From Leptodontidium sp. MPI-SDFR-AT-0119 (Eukaryota; Ascomycota; Leotiomycetes; Helotiales; Leptodontidiaceae), in assembly GCA_020726505.1 (NCBI GenBank), contig JAHLEZ010000005.1, forward strand, positions 2,790,001-2,854,000: a stretch of 64,000 nt of DNA, read 5' to 3'. Both the position numbers and the translations under genes were made by a program. Numbering within the stretch: the stretch's first letter is position 1; each line of letters opens with the position of its first letter. A model generated the notes under the pieces. It saw nothing but the letters and a program-made list of their open reading frames with translations. It made no database searches and was not told the DNA's origin. This document shows, piece after piece, positions 23,265 through 34,947 of the stretch.

Positions 23265-25031
23265 CTAGCTGGAAATTCCAGTGCTCAAGAATCTCAACTT
23301 TTTGAAATCTGGAGTTCCCAAACCAGTCACGGGATCCCAACCAGCGACAGCAGGGAATCCTGAGCCAGGAATCTGAGAACATCCTCTACCCTTTCCAGCA
23401 ACGATATCAGTCAAACCACTCTTTCCGACGGTGTAAAGCCAAGGGTTGAGGAAACCGAATGGTGCAAGACCATTAGAGATGCGATCACCGTTCAGCAGTG
23501 CAACAACAGCTGCGAAAGCTGGTGCAGAAGCACTGGTACCTGAAACAAGTTCATCTGACCCCTCGATAATCGTGTGGAAGTACACTCCCTGGGCAGAGAT
23601 ATCGGGATACGCACGACCAGAAGCGTTGAAGTACTTGGTGAAAGCTGGGTCTGCTTTGGTAGACAACCAAGAAGAGACGGCATCGTTTTGCCAAGCTGGG
23701 CGGGGGAAGAAGTCGGAGAATCCACCACCAGAGAAGGAAACTGCCAACTCAGGAGCGACGTATCGAGTAGCACCGACAGCAGTTACCCATGGGCATGAAG
23801 CTGGGAAAGCAGGTGTGTAAAGGAGTTTTGTTGGGTCTGTGCTGCTGCAGTTTGATCCGGAACCAGAATCTCCACTGGAAGCGAGGACTGTGACACCGCG
23901 AGCTGCCACTTGTGCGAAGAGATCACAGACGGTGGAGGCGTATGATGCCGGAACCCCCCACTCGTTGTCTCCATACGAGATGGAAATTGTCTGAGGGATC
24001 TTCTTCATTGCCAAGACATAGGTCAGGAACTCCAGATAAGGCTCGTTGTCCAATTCGTAATCGACAGTCTCCGGGGGACGGCCACCAGTCGAGAAGTAAA
24101 TGGAAGGAGTTGGGTAGGCAAGTCCAGCGCCATACTGAATATCAAGATTTGCCTCGACAATGCTTTGAGGGCCACCGGTGGCATCTTGAGTGTTCAGTCC
24201 ACCATTGATCAGGACCTCGCTGAAATCGGCATCAACGGCATCGGGGACGTAGGTGCTGTAGAATTGGGCAAGATCGTCGTGTTGGGCATACTCCTCGAGG
24301 AAACCAGCAAGACCGATTTGATTGCCATTGCGACGAGATCCACGGAAGTGCTTGAATTTGTAGAGTGCTTGGATGCAGTCCACGGTTGTAGAGGTGTTGC
24401 AAGCCACAACATCAAGGCCATCGTGGATATCAGCAGCAGTTCCAACGGCCTTCAAGTTCTTGGGTGCCTCGAAGTCCTTGACGATGGTGGAAAGTTGAGG
24501 CTTTGGAGCACTGAATTTGATGGTTGGTGCGACAATGTCGATGTAGGAGTGCAACGCAGCAGGGAGACTGTAGGCCAGAGTTCGAGCAGCCTTCTTGCCA
24601 GTCTCGGTGTTCTCAAAGATCTGATATTTGGTATCGAGGAGAGTCTCAACTTCACCAATGGTAGAGTCGATAATGACCCAATCGTTCTCGACAGTCGCCT
24701 TGGAGATATTATATGACTCAAGCCAATCGAGAACGCGGGCGAACGCATCCTCGGAGGGGGCAATCATGGAATTGACTTCCTCACGACTGAAATGACGGCC
24801 ATAGGAGGCATGATTGGGGGTGCTGACATCGAGCACTTGTTGTTGGAACGAGGCGATGTTGCGATTCTTGAGATGAATGCGGAGCTTGAAGCTCAAGTCC
24901 TGATCAACTTTGGCAGCGTCATCCTTCAAGATCCATGGCTCTGGAGGAGATGACAATTCCTCGAAGACACGATAGGGGCCCTGGCTCGCGGCGGCAGTGC
25001 CAATGAGAAGAGTAACGATTGAGAACTTCAT
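23265..25031 (-). CDS. Secreted sedolisin (S53), tripeptidyl-peptidase type
   Basis: A 588-residue single-exon serine-carboxyl peptidase. A signal peptide (MKFSIVTLLIGTAAASQG) is followed by a pro-kumamolisin activation domain to about residue 190. The catalytic domain has Glu and Asp in SIVEANLDIQYG, the oxyanion Asp in SSGDSGSG, and Ser in SGTSASAPA. The C-terminal calcium site is suggested by DIVAGKG...GWDPVTGLG. Members are secreted and act at acid pH, releasing tripeptides or cutting internally during protein feeding. It most resembles the fungal SED/TPP group. Its leader is strongly CT-rich. Confidence 0.96.
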   Translation of the reverse strand: MKFSIVTLLIGTAAASQGPYRVFEELSSPPEPWILKDDAAKVDQDLSFKLRIHLKNRNIASFQQQVLDVSTPNHASYGRHFSREEVNSMIAPSEDAFARVLDWLESYNISKATVENDWVIIDSTIGEVETLLDTKYQIFENTETGKKAARTLAYSLPAALHSYIDIVAPTIKFSAPKPQLSTIVKDFEAPKNLKAVGTAADIHDGLDVVACNTSTTVDCIQALYKFKHFRGSRRNGNQIGLAGFLEEYAQHDDLAQFYSTYVPDAVDADFSEVLINGGLNTQDATGGPQSIVEANLDIQYGAGLAYPTPSIYFSTGGRPPETVDYELDNEPYLEFLTYVLAMKKIPQTISISYGDNEWGVPASYASTVCDLFAQVAARGVTVLASSGDSGSGSNCSSTDPTKLLYTPAFPASCPWVTAVGATRYVAPELAVSFSGGGFSDFFPRPAWQNDAVSSWLSTKADPAFTKYFNASGRAYPDISAQGVYFHTIIEGSDELVSGTSASAPAFAAVVALLNGDRISNGLAPFGFLNPWLYTVGKSGLTDIVAGKGRGCSQIPGSGFPAVAGWDPVTGLGTPDFKKLRFLSTGISS

Positions 25032-26126
25032 GGTGAGGTGGGTGAGGACTGGCCGAGGGAGAGTGGTGCCGTGCCCCAGCAGAGCTCGCAGGGGAGGGAG
25101 GAGGGGGGATGAGAAGAAGAGAGAGGGAGGGATGAAAGAAGGAGAAGAGAGGACTGGGGAGTTGGGGAGACGATGGCATCTTATACTACACTTATACTAC
25201 CCAGGTAGCATGGTTACTTTGCCTGACTTACTTAGGTAGGTAGGTAGGTACCTGACCTGGCCTGACCTGACCTAGGTAAGTACTCGTCCTCATCCCAACC
25301 AGCCAGCTGCACCTTCCCGGGGCCACTGGGCACAAACGAGCAGGTCGGTACCTCAATTCCCGTATTGAGCAGGAATACAGCTCTGCGCCTTTCCTTTCCT
25401 TGCACCCACCTTGACAGCCAGTACTTACTTATTACCCCGCGGCAACAGCTCAGCTCGCCATCAGAGTGGATAAGCTCCCAAGCAGCCACAGCACGATGCT
25501 TGATGTTCTTGGGTGTTCTTGGATGAGCTTGAACCATCAACACGCATCAGTCCATCGTATTACCCAGGGTGTATATGGTCTTGGCAGCGACACTACACTT
25601 CACTGCACTTTTGCACTGCGACTGATACAGCAGGTCGATAACGCGATGGATGGACGTGTAACTGCTCTCTTGCCTCAACCGTGCCTGCCAAGAGCTGCAC
25701 TTGCCCGCTTATCACCAGCCTCTCACCACCACCTTCCGGATGGATGCTAGTGGCCGGCCTTCATTTGCCTTCCATTCCATTTGGCTTTGGATAAATCCCT
25801 CGATATCAGGGGCCGAGGCTGTTGTTGGTGGCGGTGGGTTTATCGCGTTTGTGCATGGGATGATGGCGATTGATGTCTGGGATGGATGGAAGTTCCGTTT
25901 GTTTGGAAGATGACTTCTCCCGGACAACGCTAGCCTGGTGGGATGCGGGATAAGAAAAGTGGGGGGCTGGAAGTGATTCAAGACACGTGAGAGACACGTG
26001 CTTCTAACATCGTCCATTGTACCTACCTACCTAGGTATCTAAGGTAGGGAGAGTATCTCATCAAGGAACGGGACGGCGTCCTCACCACTTAAACAATACA
26101 TTCCATCCTAAATCCCATCAAACTGC
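25032..26126. other. Sedolisin upstream region with low-complexity tracts
   Basis: A purine-rich stretch on the plus strand (about 25,060-25,175) forms the CT-rich leader of the sedolisin gene. Runs of GGTA/CCTG units follow at 25,230-25,280, with TACC/CTAGG units near 26,030. No gene is supported. Confidence 0.5.
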
Positions 26127-26153
26127 AAGTACTTGCACTACTTTCAAAACATG

Positions 26154-26348
26154 CTTTTCGAAGCGAGCTAGAGAGGGGGTTTGGGGGTTTGCTCCCATGA
26201 CATGAAATATCTGAATAAAGACCGTGAACAAGTGGACCAACCGGTTGGAAACAAACTGGCGGTAAGGCAAGTACTAGCTTCCTACCCGACCTGGTGTTAT
26301 ATTATGGGGGCAAGCCCCCAAACCCCCTAGCTCGCTACGCTCGGAAAG
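26154..26348. mobile_element. MITE-like inverted-repeat element
   Basis: The left arm (26,154-26,197) contains AGCGAGCTAG then GGGGGTTTGGGGGTTTGC. The right arm (26,304-26,348) carries the inverse, GCAAGCCCCCAAACCCCC then CTAGCTCGCT. The arms are about 45 bp and separated by about 105 bp of non-coding sequence. The pattern is that of a non-autonomous DNA element or a strong hairpin. Confidence 0.6.
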
Positions 26349-26691
26349 TACTTTTATTTATCAATCTATCTCTCTAACATAAGTCCCACTCCTTAATTTT
26401 TATTTTTCACATTTTAAAGTAAAGTAAAGTATTCAAGCTATTCCATCTTATCTTAAAGTGGTAGCGTTCGACACTTCACTTCACCTCACCTCGCCCTACC
26501 TATCCATCCGGACGTACCCAGGTAATTATTTCTATCTCTATCTCCGGCCCGAACCTTAAGTTTTCTTGGTACTGTAACTGATTAAATTACCATACTTTTT
26601 CTACTGGAAAACAGCAGTCCATAAGCCCAATTATTAGTCACCGAGAAAGGTTTTAACACAGCACAGCATAGTACAATGTGAGTATCCCCTA

Positions 26692-26712
26692 CCCCCCCCC
26701 CCCCCCCCCCCC
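26692..26712. repeat. C21 homopolymer
   Basis: An uninterrupted run of 21 C just downstream of an ATGTGAGT sequence that resembles a splice donor. Confidence 0.9.
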
Positions 26713-26910
26713 TCACATCATCTCTGCTCCTCCCCCTTGTTTCTCTCTTTCTTCTCACTTCTCACGACCAAAATGTAACCAAAGCCTGCATTCCACCAAC
26801 AACTACATATCAGCACATCCACCACATCCCCCCCAAAAGGAAAAAGGGACTCCACAATTAAACAAAACAAACCAAACCAAACAACACCTCACCCACCACC
26901 AGAAAAAGTT

Positions 26911-27045
26911 ATGTCCCAACCCTCGCATTCCTCCTCATCAAAAGGGAGGAAAGTGCAGGTGCTGGTTCCACACATTGACACCGTCACAAAGATGCCCAAG
27001 CCCCTGTTGAAAGAAAGAAGCAATGACGAGAAGTACGGGATGTAG
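26911..27045 (+). CDS. Possible small protein, 44 residues
   Basis: A short frame starting MSQPSHSSSSKGRKVQV and ending in SNDEKYGM. It is polar and basic in the middle (VTKMPKPLLKERS). A GTGAGT donor at about 26,678 and a CCACCAG acceptor at about 26,891 just before the ATG would make a 5'-UTR intron, typical of expressed fungal genes. The frame is clean and better structured than the surrounding low-complexity DNA. I do not recognise the family, and it could be chance. Confidence 0.35.
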   Translation: MSQPSHSSSSKGRKVQVLVPHIDTVTKMPKPLLKERSNDEKYGM

Positions 27046-27587
27046 TGTGGAGTTGTGAAAATGTGGTTGGAATTTTTGTTTGGGTTAATGGAGGGGAGGG
27101 TATGGGGAACTCCATGCTTCTAGAGGGAGGGAGAAATGAAAGTGCTGTAACTTATTGGTTGTTGTGGTGTAGTGTGGTTTAGTGAAGAGTTTCTTAAAAC
27201 CCAAATATTTATTTACTCCTAGATAGTATTACTACACCAAGCGTTGTTTGAAGTTAGTTTTAACGGTGAGTAGTTTAAACTACTACTAGTCTCCTTCTCG
27301 AGATAGCTATCCGTTTATCACATCAGTTGTTTCTCGGTATATGGACTTCGCGGCTCATGTGTTGGCTTAACCTGTAGCATAGGCATGCCATCACAAAACC
27401 TCTCCCCCTTCCTTGGTGATTTATTCGGATCGGCGGCAATAGTACAAGTACTCTCACTCGCTTCACATTGCAAGATAAGGCACCTTCGAGAATAATTTTT
27501 TATTTATCCCCATTTCCAGGTCAGTTAAAGTAAATGCTACATACTGCAGTATCCAATACCATAAATCCAACCTACGTATAAAACAAA
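27046..27587. other. Intergenic
   Basis: AT-rich 3' flank of the DUG3-like gene. No feature recognised. Confidence 0.45.
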
Positions 27588-28765
27588 CTACACCATCAAA
27601 CTATCCACCTTCACATCTCCCCCCTCATCAACAAGCAGAACCCTATTCTTACCAATCAAGATCCACTCCTTATCCTTATAAGTCGACGGCTCACTCGCAA
27701 CAATGACATGTTTCCCATGCTCCTTTGCGCTCCTCTTCGCATGCAGATTCCGTCCCTCTGCATCCTCACCACCATTCCCCCTCCCAGGCCCATTCTGACC
27801 CTTCCCTCCATCCGGGTGATCAGGAAACTGCCTATTGAGCGTCACGCCCGCGGTAGTAGAATAATACAGCGACGGCGGCTGTTCGGTAGCATGATTCCGG
27901 AACCGGCACGCAACGAGCGATCGTCCATCCGTAACAGCGATATTAAGATCATTCGGCTGAGCAGCTGCACCGAGTAATTCATTTTGGATCGCGATGATAG
28001 TAGCGATGGTTTTCTTCAACGCGTCTAGAATCTCCGTTGTGTTGTGATAAATCTCCCAAGACTGCGGAATGGCGATATCGACATGGCTCTCGGTCGCGTT
28101 GTGTAGTTTCTGGGAATCGTTGGGGGGAGGAGAGCAGAGGAACGAGATCAGCAAAGCAGCGAAATGTTCTGTGTCTGTGCCACCCTGGATATGAGCGTAT
28201 GCTTCCTGGGTCATGGACTCGCACATCTTGCGTTTTATCTTGGTGAAGTCGGAGATGTATCCGTTGTGCATGATGGTGTGGATGCCGAATACGAAAGGGT
28301 GGTTGTTGGTCTGTGTTATAGCTGTGGAGGTTGCGGCTCGGATGTGTGCGAATAGGACTTTGGTCTCGGTGTTGGCGCAGATGCTGCGGAAGTTGGCGTC
28401 GTGGAGGGGGGGTTGGATGAATCTGTAGAGGGCGGGGTGGAGGGGTGGTTTGGTGGTGGATGGAGAGGGAGATGGAGAGAAGGTTGAGATGCTGGGTGTG
28501 TACCAGGCCATGCCGAAGCCGTCAACGTTGAAGAGACGGTTGCGGGTGGTGATCTCGGCTTCGGTTGTCGGTTCGGCGTTGGTGGAGGGGTTGTGGGAGA
28601 GGAGTTTGGGGAGGTAGTGCTCGTGGACCTGTTTACTTAGAGAGTGGGCTGGTGCTGTGGTGGTGTTAGTTGGGTTGATAGGGGGAAACGGGGGGACTTA
28701 CTGACGAGGACATCCTCGAGGAGACAGGGCTCTGTAGCGGATATGTATGCAAACCAACGACACAT
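27588..28765 (-). CDS. DUG3: Class II glutamine amidotransferase, DUG3-like
   Basis: A 376-residue protein in two exons (28,702-28,765; 27,588-28,654) with a 47-bp intron. The protein begins MCRWFAYIS, so removing Met exposes the catalytic N-terminal Cys of Ntn-type amidotransferases. Further hallmarks are NVDGFGMAWY, FAHIRAATST and a NNHPFVFG segment followed by MHNGYI. In yeast, Dug3 works with Dug2 to hydrolyse glutathione in the cytosol independently of gamma-glutamyl transpeptidase. A Pro/Ser-rich segment after residue 80 and a Gly-rich stretch near residue 305 are lineage-specific insertions. It is likely a housekeeping gene. Confidence 0.9.
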
Positions 28766-29500
28766 GGCGGCAGTTTTCGGATTGGATTTGTAGGGAGTGG
28801 TGAAACGCAAAGTTAAGAATAGCTTCTAAACACTAAGTCCGTGTTCCGGCAACTCAACAGTCAACTGAAGTGGAAGGGCAGTATGGGAATAAGAGTAGGT
28901 CGAGATAAGTTAAAGATTGGAGGAGATACAGAAAGTATTCTGGAAAAGGAAAATTCAGAACGCGGTGGGTTTATATAACAGATTCCTGGTAGTTGTTCTG
29001 CTTAGTGTGTAGTTGCAGAAAAGTAAGCCTCGATGACGATGGTGCCCCTCCCCCTCCCCCTTTGCCCCTCGCTCGGCAAAAGAGCTTGTTTGATGAATAC
29101 GGAGGTAGCGGGAGGGCGGGAGAGATGGTTGCTCCACTTGCCCCGCAGTCTCGAGGACCTTAGAAATGAGGTTGCCTCTTGACTCCCGATTCACGTGCTT
29201 GGGGCTTCGCAACGGTATCATTCTTGAATTCTGACGGGCTATATAGTTAGAGATTGTATTGTTAACTGAGCAGAACCAATTTGACCGTTGGAGATATCAC
29301 GTGACTGTGACGACGTCCTAGTCTGTTGAAGTTCAGTTGTGAATCATCTTGAACCATCCGTAATAAGAGATGATATCAGGATGTAGTCAATCCCTCGGAC
29401 TCTTGTACATAAGCGAGCGGATGGCCAAGAGATGAGTTTCTCGCTTTTACCAGGGGAAATGTCAATACACAATCGCCTTGATCTGTGCATATTTTTATAA
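28766..29500. other. DUG3 upstream region
   Basis: Non-coding. It includes a CT-rich stretch near 29,040-29,070 and a TCACGTGAC palindrome near 29,297. Nothing else is recognised. Confidence 0.45.
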
Positions 29501-29790
29501 GGTTAATTAATCTTAGTAAAGCTAGTATATCGGAAATAAGGCTTTAAGCGTTTCTAACCGTTATATTACCCTCCTGTGACGCTTGCTTTGTAAAGACAGC
29601 AATCACGTGTGACAACGGCCTCACATATTAATACCAAGCATATAAAAATAACAACAGTCTCTTAAAATCTACAACTAAGTAGGAAAGAAGGTAAGGAGAG
29701 AAGAGGTCTATATACAAAGGGGAAGCGCCATAGGGCCAATTAATCTCGGTAAAGCTCGGTTAGCTGGCATACCGGAAATGAGGCTCTGCA
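29501..29790. repeat. Pair of degenerate repeat copies differing by transitions
   Basis: Copy 1 (29,503-29,546) and copy 2 (29,737-29,788) share AATTAATCT..GTAAAGCT....CGGAAAT.AGGCT. Where they differ, copy 1 has T or A and copy 2 has C or G, apart from a roughly 10-bp gap. Copy 2 abuts the first recognisable residues of the broken P450 gene. Confidence 0.55.
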
Positions 29791-31444
29791 TCAGAAATAC
29801 GGACCAGTCGTGCGGATTGGTCCAGATGAGGTTTCGGTTGGAGACTCCAAATATTACAGAGAGATTTATAATCAGAAGGCCAGCATTAAAGACGAAGCTT
29901 TTCTATGCGCAGGCGAATTTCCTTGTTGGGCATGACAACATTTTCAGCATGAGGTGAGTGAAAGATCATCGAAAGGTTGCTAATTTATCGGCCCTAACTC
30001 TGCGGTTCCATAGAAACAAGGCTCAGCACTCAGCGCGGAGAAAAATGCAATCAACGCCGTATTCCTTGCAGGCCATAACGGAGTCGAGCTCACTGGTTAG
30101 TGAGAAAGCGGATGTTTTAGTCCGCCGAATGAAAACAGCAGCCCTCTCAAATCCACATGGGCAAGTCGATGCTTATCATCTATGCGGATTGTTCAGCTTC
30201 GAAGTGATCTGCAAGATCGGGTTTGGGAAAGACTTTGGCGATAATGCCGATGGGGAGTCGAGCAAATTGCTCAAGTCTATGGATGAAAGTGCAAAGGTGC
30301 TTCCATTGGTGCGTCAACCTTTACCATTCTCTTGAACCTTGATTAAATGTGACATGTCAGATGGTGATATTCCCGTTCTTGAAGACCTGGGGTATTGGAA
30401 AATATTTTCCTGGATTCGTCGGGTCCGTTTTCGGCTCATTTGAATACTGGCAACTGGTCAGTTTGTCCCAACACACGCCGATAAGAAACTGAGCGATGCC
30501 ATTAGAAGACTCGTGACCTTGTTCGAAGCTTTAAACAACAATCTCTTCAGGGTTTCATGTTCTCTCCACTAGTAACGAATGTGGATCAGTTCCTTGGCCG
30601 TCAATTGACTGAAGATGAACAGGTCGAGGAGGCCCTGGGACTTATGTCATAATGACCACCTCCCCCTTTATAACCTATGCTTACATATACAAGGTTTGCT
30701 GGTAGCGGGACTACTTCTTCAACTCTCACATATATGTTGTTTGCCCTATCGCTCCCAGAATCCCAAGAGTATCAAGCCCGACTTCGAGAGGAGCTCACAC
30801 AAACGCCAGATAACTACGAGGTATCTCACAAGATGAAGTCTGATTTGAAATCGTGCGGTAAGCTAATTCGATGCAGGATGTCAAAGATTTGCCGTTCTTG
30901 AATGCCGTCATCAAGGAGACCATGAGGTTTTACCCAACAATCATCTCAACATTGCCGAGAGTGTTAACTACCGAGCTCCTCGTTTCTAATCATGTACTTC
31001 CTCAAGGGGTATGTGAAGTCACTCGTCACCTTGACTGTCAGCTGGCTTATTTGAAATAGACAAGAGTTGGGATGCAAAACTACGTTCATCATAGGGATGC
31101 GGCAGTGTTCCCCCAGCCAGAGAAATTTATCCCGGACAGGTGGATCAATGCGACGAAGGAGATGGAGGCAACACTTACACCTTTTTCACTCGGACCGAGA
31201 AACTGCATGGGCCAAAAGCAAGTTCTCACAACTTCAATTCACTTCCTGTTGTGACGGTTTGAACTAACTTCTTTTGAGTAGTCTAGCTAGAGCTGAGCTA
31301 TACGCAGCAACGAACAAGGTTTTCCGTCAGCTGGAGGTTCGTCTTGATTCGACTATGACGAGGGAAGATATGCATATGGAAGATCGATTCAACGTTGCAC
31401 CGCGGAGCCGAAAATTGCTCGTACAGATCAAAGTCCTAGACTAG
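29786..31444 (+). pseudogene. Cytochrome P450, 5'-truncated and frameshifted
   Basis: Coding similarity starts abruptly at YGPVVRIGPDEVSVGD (about 29,796), so the membrane anchor and N-terminal about 80 residues are missing. The frame meets TGA just after CAGEFPCWA, while the +1 frame gives FLVGHDNIFSMR, indicating a one-base shift near 29,915. A second shift is likely near 30,450 after FEYWQL. Downstream parts look well preserved: RNKAQHSARRK, I-helix FAGSGTTSS, ExxR in KETMR, PEKFIPDRW and heme loop FSLGPRNCMGQ. At least seven introns can be traced; the last appears to use a GC donor (AA|GCAAGT). Final codon at 31,442. It is probably not functional, although an undetected upstream exon cannot be excluded. 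Confidence 0.8.
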
Positions 31445-33108
31445 GATAAGGATAATTGTATCTACATAAATTGGCTTCCTTCAATGTGGTATTCCATCTC
31501 ATCAGTAAAGCAAGTGAAGATAGCCTAACTGAGGCGTGCCTTTTGGTTGTTTGGGTGCTGAAGCGAGCCGACGGCCAGTGGCAACTTTGGCGAGCTCCCT
31601 CAGGCTTAGCAAGTTTACAGAGGATTACTGCGCTACTATTATGAGCCACTTTACTGTATCTTATTTCAAGGTTTGGGCAACACCCTCGCTGGCGGTTCTT
31701 GGTCTTCGACATGCTCATGCGCCGACGAGCCGGGAACTCGGCCGTTTTTTTACGTCTTGAAGGCTGCAGAATTAAAGGACTGCACCCGTGAGGGGCTGGC
31801 TGAGGTGTTGCTGAAGGATGAAACGCTCCTGCCCCAGATCGTCCGTCAAGGTTCGAGCCTCATGGGTGAGCGCCCGTTTGGTGGCTGTTCTAATGTATTT
31901 CATTGCTGGCCATTTGTTAGGGAAGTTGGTCTCACCATCCTGCCACGGCGGAGTCCGGAGCAAGGCTTGATCAGTGATCACGGCTATAGCCTCAAAGACT
32001 CATGTGCCCACTTATCGTATAGATCAATGGGCATGGCGTAAGGAGTGAAGTGAGGGGGATGGGTAACTTAGTGTTAGGGCCATGAAATTGTTATATAGAT
32101 TATGAATTGAAAAGAACGTGATCTCCTGTCAGCCACAACAGCAGGATAGTAGTACCAATTTTGATGCGCGTTCTAGATGAATTCTATAAAGAGTGCACGG
32201 GTTGAAGGGGAGTCAAAATTTAAGCGAGAAATAACTGTCCTTCTATGGATTTCCAACCGAGCCACTCAATTCCTGCTAACGCATGTCACGAACATTGATC
32301 ATTTGAGAAATAATTTGCTTCTGCCCACTGAAATCAACGGACTGATGTTATCCAAGTAGAGCGTGGCCTCGTGATATGTCAATATATTCACAAACTCGTT
32401 TTCTCTTTGCACATCTCTCATCAACTTCAACTCATAACTTGCCATTGGCTCGACTTTACGAGCTTCGTCGTCTTCATTATTGATAGATAGCTTTTTCCAT
32501 GCAGTCGGGACACATGACACGTTCTCACTGCGCAATTGTAAGAGAAGCATGATGGGACCTTAAAGCGGTCGTCTGCGGAGTTCCATCGCGATTCTACAGA
32601 TAGCATTACTGAGCTCATTCAGTCTGCTCAGTTTTGAGTCATGGAAGTATAGGCGCCTGGCACAGGCGTTTAAGTAGGAGACATCAGAGGAAGGCTGAAG
32701 GGAGAAAGGTAGAGTGGGGTGTGGAGTAGGGGGCTGGGGTCAGGAGCTATTTTTGACTGTTTTCCATGTTTTTTCTTGTTCCTTGAATACAAATCACATG
32801 ATCATACTTTGAATCCACCTCAATCTCCCACCGGCAAGTCAGCATTTGCAAGGGGTTTGAAACGGTCGTGATGGAGATAGCTTAACTTATGGGGAAAAGT
32901 GCTATTGCGCCATAAATGAGGCTCTCCGGAAACCGGCGCGACAACGATGATGTGAGCATAATTTACCAGGTAGTGGGGTCAGGAGTGTTCAAGTGTGGTC
33001 ATAGATATGACTGCTAAGTTACCTTACCTAGTAAATACAAGTGTTGCCGACTGCCCTCTGATCGCGTTGCGATCTGTAATTCCTAACAACACCCAACCCA
33101 CCTTCGAC
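31445..33108. other. Gene-poor region
   Basis: About 1.7 kb with frames up to 122 codons but no family signature. A fragment near 32,915-32,930 (AAATGAGGCTCT) matches part of the 29.5-29.8 kb repeat. Confidence 0.45.
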
Positions 33109-34947
33109 TTAAGTAGTCATCTCAGCCTCATGAACGAAGACATTCTTTGATTCGACCTCTCTCTGGAGTTCAAGCAAGTCGGACTCGGCGGGGGCGTCAA
33201 TATGATGATTGAATTCCGAAGGAGACGTGGAAACGAAAAGGCCCGCTAAATCAAATTCCCTCAGCCGAATATACGACATGACATAAAGAAAGTTATATAT
33301 GTGTAGAGAACTTACCGATAATAGCTATGGCGGAGAAGCAGGTTGCTGCGATCCAACAATTCCTGAACCCGATCCCGTATGCCGCCTTGAGTGCGGCGCC
33401 GGCCGCAGCGATAATTTCCTCGCTTACGCCTGGAATCTGGGCAAGCGCAGCCTGGTCTCCGGATGTAAGAGCCTGGATCAGTGGCCCTAGGGATGATTGA
33501 GGAAGTCCTAGGGGCAGAGTAGCAGCGGCTATCTTGGCGGGGATCTCGGTGGACAGAGCGCTGTTGAAGAGAGCGTTGTTGACTGCGAGCGCAACGGTCG
33601 CACCCACTGATCGGAACGTGATTATGAGACCGGACGCCAGTGCGATCAAGTCGGGGGGTGTGCTCAGCTGTGCAGCCACCATTATTGCCGGCAGACAGGT
33701 CCCGAGGCCGACTCCAATGATTACCGGATAGCCCCAGAAAACACCTCTTGGCGACGACGACGTCGTGGTTGTCATGAGGATGTTGAATATTACGAAAAGA
33801 ACAAACCCCAGCAAGATGGGGGACCTGACTTCCTTTCGCCAGGATGAATACGCGCCAGCCATAATGGGGACCGGCGTTGCCACGGCGAATAGCACAGCGT
33901 AGTGGAGCCCAGCAATCAACAGATCCGCTCCTGTAAAGGTCGAGACCTGGAACGCAAAGTATGAATTCATGGTAAAGAAGATCAGGCCTTCGGCGAATAT
34001 GGCTATCATCGCTATGGCGAAGTTTTTGTCTCGGAAGAGGCCGTGATGTAGCATGCCGTCCTTCTTGTAGCGCCATTCATAGACGCCGAATATGATCATC
34101 ATGATAACGCCAATAATGAATGGCGAGAGGATGTGGGCATCTGTCCACGGATATGGGTTTCGAGACCACGACAAGGCAATGGAGAACAACACCAGCCCCG
34201 GTGCACACAGGAGGTATCCGATCCAGTCCAATTGTCGAAGTTTCTGAGCATTCGTCAAGCTAACCTCAAGCTCCCGAGGTGGCGGGTTGTAGTAAAGAGC
34301 GCATCCGAGGGAAGCGGCACCAAAGATTGCGGCATTCACGTAAAAGTAGACGCGGTAATTTTCGAGGGCGCCGTGTCGGAGCAGCAAACCGCCCATCACA
34401 ATGCCACTAATGCCGCCTATGCTGGCCGTGGCGTTGATAGTTGCCTGAGCAAAAGGTCGGTGCTTCCGTGGGAGGATCTCTGAGACGATAGCCATTAGGA
34501 CGGACTGGCAGCCAAAGCTGACACCGGTTACAGTAAACCCGGCCGTCACCGTTGCAATGTTATGTGCCCTGGAAATGATGATACATCCTACGAAGCCCAT
34601 CGAGCCTAGGATGACGACGAACCATTTCCTGCCCCAGTAGTCCACGGCTTGGGAAACAGGCGGAGATACCGCAACGGTGAGAATGACCAAAACTTGGCTA
34701 AACCATACGCCTTGTGACTCGTTCCTGAAAAGTTTTGTGATTGACTGGGTGAGGAGACCAGAGCCAACAACCGAGAGGAGCTGACAGTAGTAGAGCATAT
34801 TGATGCACTGGCGAAGTATTAGCGGCACTCTTGTCACTCCAACGAACTAATACGTGCAAAAACAACGATCCAGGTCTTCGCATGGACCTTGATCGGTTCA
34901 TTGACACCGGGTGTCCCCGCGGTTGTCCCAACTTGATCCTCCTTCAT
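33109..34947 (-). CDS. MFS multidrug/toxin efflux transporter (TRI12-like DHA family)
   Basis: A 572-residue major facilitator protein with about 12-14 membrane segments. Three exons: 34,858-34,947, 33,316-34,807 and 33,109-33,245. Exon 1 encodes a cytosolic N terminus ending KTWIVVF. Keeping the frame into CINMLYYCQLL requires a GC-AG intron (TTT|GCACGT...CCAG) of 50 bp. The loop motif QAVDYWGRKW matches MFS motif A. The last exon adds FNHHIDAPAE, a tail typical of TRI12-like exporters. It is divergent from the Zn2Cys6 gene across 1.1 kb, a common arrangement for a regulator and its exporter. The substrate is unknown. Confidence 0.92.

Noticed and set aside
31673..32041. 122-codon frame downstream of the P450 pseudogene
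   Set aside because: No recognisable motif and no splice or neighbour support.
33312..34076. 254-codon minus-strand frame inside the MFS gene
   Set aside because: It overlaps the MFS coding frame out of phase and lacks any domain signal.
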